Below, in pieces: positions 15,134-22,175 of a DNA stretch of 42,433 nt. The stretch lies in assembly GCA_937949535.1 (NCBI GenBank), contig CALEDI010000076.1, positions 1 through 42,433 on the forward strand. The letters run 5' to 3'. The stretch is from an uncultured Lewinella sp. (lineage in GTDB: Bacteria > Bacteroidota > Bacteroidia > Chitinophagales > Saprospiraceae). The translations under genes were made by a program, and so were the position numbers. The notes beneath the pieces were generated by a model that was not told the origin of the DNA, made no database searches, and saw only the letters and a list, made by a program, of their open reading frames with translations. Position 1 is the stretch's first letter; each line of letters opens with the position of its first letter.

Positions 15134-17851
15134 ATGTCGATCAAGAAAACTACTGTTTTAATGGCCCTGCTGTGCTTGGGCTTCACCTCTTTATCTGCTC
15201 AGGGTTTTCTGCGTACCGAAGGTAAAGACATTGTAAACGAGGCGGGAGAGCCCTACATCCTGAAGGGGATGGGCCTTGGCGGCTGGATGCTGCAAGAGGG
15301 CTACATGCTGCAAACCTCAAGCTTCGCCAACGCCCAACACCAACTCATCGAGAAGCTCGTCGAGCTGGTCGGGCAAGAGACCACCGATGAGTTTTACGAA
15401 GCCTGGCGCGCCAACCACACCAACGAAGACGACATTGAGGCGATGCACCAAGCGGGCTTCAACTCCGTGCGCCTACCGATGCACTACAACCTCTACACCC
15501 TGCCCATCGAGGCGGAGCCCGTTGCGGGCCAACACACTTGGTTGGAAACCGGTTTTACGCTCACCGACAGCCTCATTGCGTGGTGCAAAGCCCGCGACAT
15601 GTACGTAGTCCTTGACCTCCACGCCGCCCCCGGTGGGCAGGGCAACGACGAGGGCATCAGCGACCGCGACCCAGACAAACCCAACCTCTGGGAAAGCCAA
15701 GCCAACCAAGACAAAACCGTCGCCCTCTGGGCCAGGCTCGCCGAACGGTACAAAGACGAACCCACCGTGGGCGCATACGACCTCATCAATGAAGTGAACT
15801 ACAACCTCCCCAGCGGAACGGCCCTGCGGAACCTCTACGGCCGCATCACTGATGCCATCCGCGCCGTAGACCAAAACCACCTCATCTTCATTGAAGGCAA
15901 CTGGTTTGCCAACGACTTCACCGGCCTGACGCCTCCTTGGGACGCCAACATGGCCTACAGCCCCCACAAATACTGGAGCATCAACGACCAAGCCTCCATC
16001 CAGTGGGTGATTGACCTGCGTGAGCAGTACGACATCCCGATCTACTTCGGGGAAACCGGCGAAAACTCCAACGTGTGGTTTCAGGAAGCAACCGCACTCT
16101 TCGCCGAAAACAATATGGGCTGGGCATGGTGGCCGTGGAAGAAGATCGACGCCATTGCCGGCCCCGTTTCCGTAGAACGGACAACTGGTTGGCAAAGCTT
16201 GATCGACTACTGGGAAGGGCGCGCCGAGCGGCCATCCGTCCAAAACGCTACGGCCATACTTTTTGAACTCACCGAAAAGCTGAAACTCGAAAACGCCCGT
16301 TACCAAAAAGATGTAATCGACGCGCTCTTCCGCCAGAACGAAACGGATGAGACTACACCATATGAAGTAACCGACATCCCCGGCGTGCTCTACCCCGGGA
16401 ATTTCGACATGGGCAAGTTGGGCTTTGCTTACAACGACCAAGACTACGCCAACTTTCAGGTCTCTACCGGCAACTTCAATGCTTGGAACAACGGCTGGAT
16501 TTACCGCAACGACGGCGTCGACCTCGAAAAATCTGAGGACGACACCTACACCAACGGCGTCCACCTCGGCTGGTCTGCCGCCGGCGAATGGATGCAGTAC
16601 ACCGTAAATGTAGCCGAAGACGGCGTTTACCGCGCTCAGGTGCGCACAGCCTCCGACGCCAACGGCGGAGCCTTTCATTTCCAGATCGGAGCGGCAGACA
16701 TAACGCTGCCCCACAACGTTGGCAACACCGGAGGGTGGCAGGCCTTCCAAACCTCTACCGTTCAAGACATCCCCCTCACGGCCGGAACGCATAAGCTGCG
16801 CATCTTTATTGATCGGGAAGGCTTCAACCTCGGCGGGATAGAATTCCGGCGCTCCGGAGACCTGAACTCGCTCGCCACATCCTTCATCTCGGGTATTACC
16901 GAAGATTTCCAGATCGTCCGGGTAGACCTCAACAAACCCCTAGCTACCTCGGAGACGCCCAACTTGGGGGACTTTAGCTTATTCGTCGATGGGAGTCCCA
17001 TCCCCATCACTTCCGCCGCTTTCAGCGCGGCGGGCGACCGTTCAATTGAACTGATTACCTCCTCCGCATTCCGCGCCGACGACGTGATTACGGTAAGCTA
17101 CACAGGCACCAACCTCGTTGCAACCGACGGCTCCGCACTAGCAGCATTCACCAACCGGCCCGTACAAAACACCGTGGCCGTTGTCCACGCCGTCCCGGGT
17201 CGGCTTCAAGCTGAAGACTACTTCCGCCAAGAAGGTATCCAGTTGGAGACAACCACCGACCAAGGCGGCGGCGAAAACATCGGCTACCTCGATGGTGGCG
17301 ACTACCTAGATTATTACATCGACGTAGCGCAAACCGGCACCTACACCGTAGAATACCGCAACGCTTCCGAAATGCCCAGCTCGTTGAAGATGCAACTGGT
17401 AGCGGAAGACGGCACCGTTGAAGACCTCCACACTACAAACATGGCAGCAACCGGAGGTTGGCAAACCTGGACTACCGTGAACTACGAAGCTCGGCTGCCA
17501 GCAGGCGCACAGACCCTTCGCTTGCTCGTAGAGCAAGGCCCGGTCAATATCAACTACATCGACTTTACCTTCCTGACGAGCAACGACGATGTAGAACGCC
17601 CCTTCGGGCTCAGCTTCTTCCCCAACCCTACGGAAGACGAGGTACAAATCTCTGGTGAGCTGCCCACCGAACAGCCCGCAACCTTGCTGCTCCAGGACGT
17701 AAAGGGGCAGACGGTTTCCGTGCAACGGGTTGAGCGGGGTACTGCCCTCGGCCACACTTTCAACCTACGAAACCTGCCTAGCGGTACGTATTACCTGACC
17801 TTACGGTTGGATGGAGGGCGATCTTATACCGAGAAAGTGGTGAAGCGGTAG
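15134..17851 (+). CDS. Secreted GH5 glucanase with two CBM6-like modules and T9SS sorting domain
   Basis: This 905-residue protein starts at MSIKKTTVLMALLCLGF, a signal peptide ending near LSAQG. An open frame continues 102 codons upstream but lacks coding sense. The GH5 catalytic domain covers about 22-395. E220 in DLINEVNY is the acid/base residue and E307 in YFGETGEN is the nucleophile. NSVRLPMHYN and the WAWWPWKK segment fit exo-/endo-beta-1,3- or beta-1,4-glucanases. A CBM6-like module (about 405-575) is followed by a Big/SwmB-like domain (580-680), a second CBM6-like module (686-815) and a T9SS type A tail (about 822-905, FFPNPTEDE, LPSGTYYLTL, EKVVKR). It is exported to the cell surface or medium for polysaccharide degradation. 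No SusC/D pair is nearby, so this is not a canonical PUL. Confidence 0.93.
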   Translation: MSIKKTTVLMALLCLGFTSLSAQGFLRTEGKDIVNEAGEPYILKGMGLGGWMLQEGYMLQTSSFANAQHQLIEKLVELVGQETTDEFYEAWRANHTNEDDIEAMHQAGFNSVRLPMHYNLYTLPIEAEPVAGQHTWLETGFTLTDSLIAWCKARDMYVVLDLHAAPGGQGNDEGISDRDPDKPNLWESQANQDKTVALWARLAERYKDEPTVGAYDLINEVNYNLPSGTALRNLYGRITDAIRAVDQNHLIFIEGNWFANDFTGLTPPWDANMAYSPHKYWSINDQASIQWVIDLREQYDIPIYFGETGENSNVWFQEATALFAENNMGWAWWPWKKIDAIAGPVSVERTTGWQSLIDYWEGRAERPSVQNATAILFELTEKLKLENARYQKDVIDALFRQNETDETTPYEVTDIPGVLYPGNFDMGKLGFAYNDQDYANFQVSTGNFNAWNNGWIYRNDGVDLEKSEDDTYTNGVHLGWSAAGEWMQYTVNVAEDGVYRAQVRTASDANGGAFHFQIGAADITLPHNVGNTGGWQAFQTSTVQDIPLTAGTHKLRIFIDREGFNLGGIEFRRSGDLNSLATSFISGITEDFQIVRVDLNKPLATSETPNLGDFSLFVDGSPIPITSAAFSAAGDRSIELITSSAFRADDVITVSYTGTNLVATDGSALAAFTNRPVQNTVAVVHAVPGRLQAEDYFRQEGIQLETTTDQGGGENIGYLDGGDYLDYYIDVAQTGTYTVEYRNASEMPSSLKMQLVAEDGTVEDLHTTNMAATGGWQTWTTVNYEARLPAGAQTLRLLVEQGPVNINYIDFTFLTSNDDVERPFGLSFFPNPTEDEVQISGELPTEQPATLLLQDVKGQTVSVQRVERGTALGHTFNLRNLPSGTYYLTLRLDGGRSYTEKVVKR

Positions 17852-17865
17852 TTTTTGGGTGCAAG

Positions 17866-17891
17866 TTTAGGGCGACGGCGCGCGGGTGCAA
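17866..17891 (-). repeat. GC-rich dispersed element, copy 4
   Basis: On the minus strand this copy gives TTGCACCCGCGCGCCGTCGC and then CCTAAA. It lies 15 bp after the glucanase stop codon and belongs to the same subtype as the copy at 8928. Confidence 0.55.
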
Positions 17892-17991
17892 TGGAGGGCT
17901 TTATGACATTGCTAATTCAAAAAAAACGCCGGCCCTAACTTTAGCGCTCCAAAGTCTGTTCTCTGCTACAACAGACCAACTCCCCCACCTC

Positions 17992-19020
17992 ATGCGCCTA
18001 GACCACATCGGCATAGCCGTAACCGACCTCTCCGCCGCCGAAGACCTCATCGCTCGCCTACTAGGCCGCGATGCCTATAAACGCGAAACCGTTGCCGACC
18101 AACACGTAACGACCAGCTTCTTCACCGCCGGAGACCATGCGGCCAAGCTCGAATTGGTCGCCGCCGAAGGCGAGCGCGGGCCAATTCATAAATACCTCCA
18201 AAAGCGCGGCCCCGGCATGCACCACCTCGCCTTCGAGGTCGATGATATTGAAGCAGAAATGCAACGCCTCGCCGCCGATGGGTTCGAGTTGCTGCAGGAA
18301 AAACCCTCACGCGGGGCCGACAATAAGCTCGTCTGCTTCCTCCACCCCAAGAGTACCAACGGCGTGCTGGTCGAGATTTGCCAGAGCATCCCCTCTACCT
18401 CACACTTGGCGGAAAACAGCGAAGCGGTTGATTTGGCCACTTTCTGGGGCAGCCGCTACGACGAAGCCCGGACCGGTTGGGACATCGGCTACCCTTCCCC
18501 GCCCATCACGGATTACCTCGACCAGATCGCCGACAAATCCCTACGCATCCTCATTCCCGGCGCAGGCAACGCCTACGAGGTCGAATACGCCTGGAAGCTC
18601 GGTTTCCACAATGTCCACGTCCTAGATGTAGCAACCCAACCGCTGAAAGCCTTCGCCGAGCGGGTACCCGAGTTCCCAAAGGAACAACTCATCCAAGGCG
18701 ATTTCTTCGAGCACATCGGCCAGTACGACCTCATTCTGGAACAGACTTTTTTCTGCTCTTTTCCTCCCCTACCCACAACCCGAAGCGCTTACGCCGAAAA
18801 AATGCACGCTCTACTGGTTCCCAACGGCAAACTCGTAGGCCTCTGGTTTGATATCCCCCTCACCGGCAACATGGAAAAACGACCCTTCGGTGGCTCCCGC
18901 GCCGAATACCTCGGCTACTTCGCGCCGTTTTTCGAGATGGAATCATTCGCTACCGCAACCAATTCCATCGCACCACGGTTGGGCAATGAGTTGTTCGGAA
19001 TTTTCAGAAAGGCAGGTTGA
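17992..19020 (+). CDS. Methylmalonyl-CoA epimerase / TPMT-type methyltransferase fusion
   Basis: This 342-residue protein has two parts. Residues 1-133 are a glyoxalase-fold methylmalonyl-CoA epimerase. HIGIAV gives metal ligand H5, KLELV gives a second ligand near E54, PGMHHLAFEVDDI gives H77 or H78, and GVLVEIC gives E128. Residues 145-342 are a thiopurine S-methyltransferase-like SAM enzyme: FWGSRYDEARTGWDIGYPSPP, the SAM motif RILIPGAGNAYEVEYA, VLDVA with the acidic D212, and QGDFFEHIGQYDLILEQTFFCSF. The epimerase normally serves propionate and odd-chain metabolism as a single-domain protein of about 135 residues, so the fusion is real in this sequence and worth noting. The reading frame is continuous, with no sign of a frameshift. 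A weak -7-like TAACTTTA lies at 17936. Its stop codon begins the heptamer repeat block. Confidence 0.9.
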   Translation: MRLDHIGIAVTDLSAAEDLIARLLGRDAYKRETVADQHVTTSFFTAGDHAAKLELVAAEGERGPIHKYLQKRGPGMHHLAFEVDDIEAEMQRLAADGFELLQEKPSRGADNKLVCFLHPKSTNGVLVEICQSIPSTSHLAENSEAVDLATFWGSRYDEARTGWDIGYPSPPITDYLDQIADKSLRILIPGAGNAYEVEYAWKLGFHNVHVLDVATQPLKAFAERVPEFPKEQLIQGDFFEHIGQYDLILEQTFFCSFPPLPTTRSAYAEKMHALLVPNGKLVGLWFDIPLTGNMEKRPFGGSRAEYLGYFAPFFEMESFATATNSIAPRLGNELFGIFRKAG

Positions 19021-19271
19021 GCAGGTTGCAGGTTGCAAGTTGCAAGTTGCCGTGTAGCATGTGTGAGGAGGCAACTTGTAACCTGCAACCTGTATGTGTG
19101 ACGGGCAACTTGCAACTTGCAACCTGTATGTGTGACGGGCAACCTGCAACTTGCAACCTGTATGTGTGACGGGCAACCTGCAACTTGCAACTTGCAACCT
19201 GTATGTGTGACGGGCAACCTGCAACTTGCAACTTGCAACCTGTATGTGTGACCTGTAACTTGCAACCTGCT
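19018..19271. repeat. Heptamer repeat array (CAACYTG) filling the gap before the MFS gene
   Basis: The whole gap between the fusion gene and the MFS gene consists of this repeat. It opens with about five CARGTTG units, then turns around to CAACYTG units punctuated by five copies of TGTATGTGTGAC at 19091, 19125, 19159, 19200 and 19241. These larger units are 34, 34, 41 and 41 bp apart, the difference being one heptamer. The array begins at the stop codon (19018-19020) and ends 1 bp before the ATG at 19272. Confidence 0.85.
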
Positions 19272-20570
19272 ATGAACCAAGAAAAACGCCTACTCCTCAT
19301 CCTCGCCGCCGTACAGTTTTGCCACATCATCGACTTCATGATCATCATGCCGTTGGGCAAGACGATCATGGCGGTGTTCAATATTTCCCCGGGCCAGTTT
19401 GCCTGGGTGGTGTCGGCTTATGCGGGGGCTGCGCTGACGGGCAACCTCATCAGTACGGCGTTCATTGACCGGTTTGACCGGCGTTCGGCGCTGCTGTTTT
19501 TGTTCTGTGGGTTCACCCTTGGTACGCTGGCTTGTGCCTTTGCGCCGTCTTATTTGTTGCTGCTCGTTTTTCGGGGGGCGACCGGTATTTTTGGCGGCAC
19601 TTTGGGTGCGCTGGTGCTTGCGATCGTGGGGGATGTGATTCCGTTGGAGCGGCGTGGGGCCGCGATGGGGTGGGTGATGACGGCCTTTTCGGCGGCCAGC
19701 GTTGTTGGCGTTCCGTCGGGTATCTGGATTGCGGCGGAGTATGGTTGGAGTGCGCCTTTTGTGGTTACGGCGGCGCTTTCGGCGGCCTTCGTGGTGTTGG
19801 CTTACTTCGTGGTGCCTCCCCTGCGCGGGCATTTGCAGCAGGGGGCGCGGCCGCAGGTGCAAAGTGAAGACAAAGGAGCAATGGAAGGGGTTATCGACAC
19901 CGTCGCGCTGCGGCAAGCCGACCTCCCGCCTGCGGGCGAAGCCCTCGCCCCCAAGCGCGGGTTGCGGAAAGTCGTTGACCCTTTCGTCCGCATTTTTTCC
20001 GATGCCAACCAGCGGGCGGCACTGCTCTTCACGATGACACTGATGCTGGGGCACTTCACCATCATCCCCTTCATCGCGCCCTACATGCAGATCAACATCG
20101 GTTTTGGAGACAAGCAGGTGGGCCTGATCTACTTCATCGGTGGTCTCCTGACGGTAGTGCTGCTCCCTTTCTTCGGAAAGCTGTCCGACAAATACGGCCG
20201 GATGCGGATATTCGCTACCGCTTCCGTCTTCGCCCTAGCGAGCATCTACGCCCTCACCAACCTCGATACCGATTCCATTTACATCGCCTTACTGACAACT
20301 TCCTCTTTCTTTGTGGTGGCGAGTGGGCGCAGTGTTCCGGCTACGACAATGATCACCTCCGTCGTTCGGCCAGAGAACCGGGGCGGGTTCATGAGCATCC
20401 GGCAGTCGATCAACGAGATGGCACTTTTTGCCAGCACCGTCATCGCCGGTTTCATCATCACCGAAGGCCCAGACGGCAAGCTCGAACACTACGAATGGTT
20501 GGGGTATTTCACGATGGGGATGAGTGTGTTGGCCGTTTGGGCCGCCAGCAGGATTAAAGCAGTGGCCTAA
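19272..20570 (+). CDS. Major facilitator superfamily transporter
   Basis: This 432-residue protein with about 12 membrane helices starts at MNQEKRLLLILAAVQFCHIID. An in-frame ATG at 19185 lies inside the repeat array and is rejected. The loop 2-3 motif appears as FIDRFDRRSALLF and its second-half counterpart as GKLSDKYGRMRIF. Helices 1-6 look like the arabinose-efflux (AraJ-type) group of drug or sugar exporters. The central cytoplasmic loop (about 186-245) is long and includes an in-frame copy of the GC-rich element (residues about 191-197). The substrate cannot be told from sequence. A small hairpin followed by T6 overlaps the stop codon. Confidence 0.9.
   Translation: MNQEKRLLLILAAVQFCHIIDFMIIMPLGKTIMAVFNISPGQFAWVVSAYAGAALTGNLISTAFIDRFDRRSALLFLFCGFTLGTLACAFAPSYLLLLVFRGATGIFGGTLGALVLAIVGDVIPLERRGAAMGWVMTAFSAASVVGVPSGIWIAAEYGWSAPFVVTAALSAAFVVLAYFVVPPLRGHLQQGARPQVQSEDKGAMEGVIDTVALRQADLPPAGEALAPKRGLRKVVDPFVRIFSDANQRAALLFTMTLMLGHFTIIPFIAPYMQINIGFGDKQVGLIYFIGGLLTVVLLPFFGKLSDKYGRMRIFATASVFALASIYALTNLDTDSIYIALLTTSSFFVVASGRSVPATTMITSVVRPENRGGFMSIRQSINEMALFASTVIAGFIITEGPDGKLEHYEWLGYFTMGMSVLAVWAASRIKAVA
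19843..19863 (-). repeat. GC-rich dispersed element, copy 5, inside the MFS gene
   Basis: On the minus strand this copy reads TTTGCACCTGCGGCCGCGCC, the best match to the family consensus. It lies in frame within the central loop of the transporter, a tolerant place for an insertion. Confidence 0.6.
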
Positions 20571-20586
20571 GCATAGGCTTTTTTAT
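20565..20586 (+). terminator. Short hairpin terminator at the end of the MFS gene
   Basis: GCCTA (20565-20569) pairs with TAGGC (20574-20578) around AGCA and is followed by a T-rich tract. It overlaps the stop codon. The stem is short, so confidence is moderate. Confidence 0.45.
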
Positions 20587-20754
20587 AATTTTTTCAGTTC
20601 CAGCACCTTAACTAAGAAGGGTTTTGGATAACTTTACATATAAATTGGTGAGGTTTCGCTTCTCTTTGTAGCCAAACGCTCGCACAATCATATCTCATTT
20701 GCTCTAGCGAAACTCTTTTTAGCTAGGCTGTTTTACTACTTAACACACTACACT

Positions 20755-21930
20755 ATGCGTTCAGCTCTACTCTTGCTTTTTGTTTGTATTACCGTTGCGC
20801 TGACTGCGCAAACCTCCATTGATTTTACCGGCTTTGACGGCAGCGGTATTTCAGCTCCCTCTCCTAACGGAGACGCAATTGTTGGAGGCCAACTTAACGG
20901 TGCCGTTTTCTCAATTGACGGTTTCAGCTCTGCAGCCGACCTATCGCGTGGCTCCTCTGCCGGCGGAGTAAGTACCGGCGGTGTTTATGCCTTTGAGGTG
21001 GCCCCAGGAAATGTTGCCCTAGGCGTTCAGCCAGGCGGTAGTGATTTCACAGACGGTTACATTCAGCTCGAACTCTTCAACCAGTCTGGTGCTGCGATTA
21101 TCCCTGCAGACATGATTAACGTCAGTTATACCATCTATACCTTAAATAATCAGCCCCGAGCCAACTCTTTAAACTTTGCCTACTCTACAGATGGTTCAAC
21201 TTTCACGGATATCCCCGCTCTGGACTATACCTCTCCCGCAACAGCAGATGCTTCTCCGGTTTGGGTAGCCACTACACGTACAACTACGATCACTGGAATT
21301 AGTGTTCCCGCAGGCGCAGCTTTTTACATCCGCTTTATTGGCGATGACGAAACTGGAAGTGGCTCGCGAGACGAATTTGCTTTAGATGACATTAACGTAG
21401 GCATCGTAAGTATCCTCCCCGTCACCCTAACCAACCTATCCGCAGTGCAAATGGGCAAAACAGCGATGGTAAAATGGTCTACCGCTACCGAGTCTGGCAA
21501 CAGCCACTTCGTAGTAGAGCGTAGCCAAGAAGGAGGCGCATTTGCCGCAGTAGGCCGCGTAACCGGAGCAGGAGACAGCTACGGCACGATCAACTACGAC
21601 TTCGTAGACCATGCCCCCGCTACGGGAACGAACTACTACCGCCTCCGCCAAGTAGACTTTACGGGCGAGGCTACGGTCTCTCACTCTGTGATGGTATCCT
21701 TCGAGGCAACAAGCCTCACGGCTTACCCCAACCCGGTGGCTGACCGCCTCTTCCTCAGCGGTGCTGCGGCAACCTCCCGCACCACCATCCTCGACCTCAA
21801 CGGCCGGGTACTGAGCACAACCCAGACGAGTGCCAACGGCATCGCCACCAACAAGCTTGCCGCAGGCACCTACCTACTCCGTGTAGAAAGTGCTACGGGT
21901 ACAGAGACACTGCGCTTCGTTAAGCAGTAG
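20755..21930 (+). CDS. Secreted T9SS cargo protein of unknown function
   Basis: This 391-residue protein has a signal peptide (MRSALLLLFVCITVALTAQ). The first 220 residues form a beta-rich domain with no recognised enzyme motif (FTGFDGSGISAPSP, FYIRFIGDDETGSGSRDEFALDDI). The last part resembles the jelly-roll domains common in Bacteroidota surface proteins. From about residue 223, VSILPVTLTNLSAVQMG, VKWSTATESGNSHFVVERS and TNYYRLRQVDFTGE form the fibronectin-like module that often precedes T9SS tails. The type A sorting domain follows (LTAYPNPVADRLFL, LAAGTYLLRVES, RFVKQ). It is exported and probably anchored at the surface. It stands alone between the MFS and SLC12-like genes and ends with a strong terminator. 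Confidence 0.88.
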   Translation: MRSALLLLFVCITVALTAQTSIDFTGFDGSGISAPSPNGDAIVGGQLNGAVFSIDGFSSAADLSRGSSAGGVSTGGVYAFEVAPGNVALGVQPGGSDFTDGYIQLELFNQSGAAIIPADMINVSYTIYTLNNQPRANSLNFAYSTDGSTFTDIPALDYTSPATADASPVWVATTRTTTITGISVPAGAAFYIRFIGDDETGSGSRDEFALDDINVGIVSILPVTLTNLSAVQMGKTAMVKWSTATESGNSHFVVERSQEGGAFAAVGRVTGAGDSYGTINYDFVDHAPATGTNYYRLRQVDFTGEATVSHSVMVSFEATSLTAYPNPVADRLFLSGAAATSRTTILDLNGRVLSTTQTSANGIATNKLAAGTYLLRVESATGTETLRFVKQ

Positions 21931-21955
21931 TAAATTTCTACGCTGGTTACCAGCT

Positions 21956-21993
21956 ACAGCCGGGTCTTTCTCTAGAAAGGCCCGGCTGTTTTG
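21956..21993 (+). terminator. Intrinsic terminator of the T9SS cargo gene
   Basis: ACAGCCGGG pairs with CCCGGCTGT, and CTTTC with GAAAG inside, with a TCTA loop and a TTTTG tail. It starts 25 bp after the stop codon. Confidence 0.88.
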
Positions 21994-22053
21994 TTTGCTA
22001 CCGTTAAAGTTAGGGTGTATAGTCTGCCTATAAATTAGTCCGCCGACTATCAT

Positions 22054-22101
22054 CAAAACGCACAGCGTTTTTATAACCCCCTCCCCCGTGGGGAGGGGGT
22101 T
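22054..22101. other. Two adjacent hairpins between convergent genes
   Basis: AAAACG-CACAG-CGTTTT (22054-22070) is followed by a 12-bp stem of AACCCCCTCCCC with GGGGAGGGGGTT (22075-22101, 3-nt loop). They lie downstream of the SLC12-like gene on the minus strand and may end its transcript, although no long T-tract follows. Confidence 0.5.
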
Positions 22102-22175
22102 TGCGCGCGGAGACAATACACTACAGATTACACTGTACTAGCTACTACTTGGCTGTCTGAATCCCCCAACTCTCC

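Noticed and set aside
15473-16792. Long minus-strand open frame (439 codons) opposite the GH5 gene
   Set aside because: It is an antisense shadow of a well-supported glucanase, lacks recognisable domains and arises from codon bias on the sense strand.
19018-19271. Possible CRISPR array
   Set aside because: The 34-41-bp units repeat throughout, with no unique spacers, and no cas genes are near. It is a tandem heptamer array.
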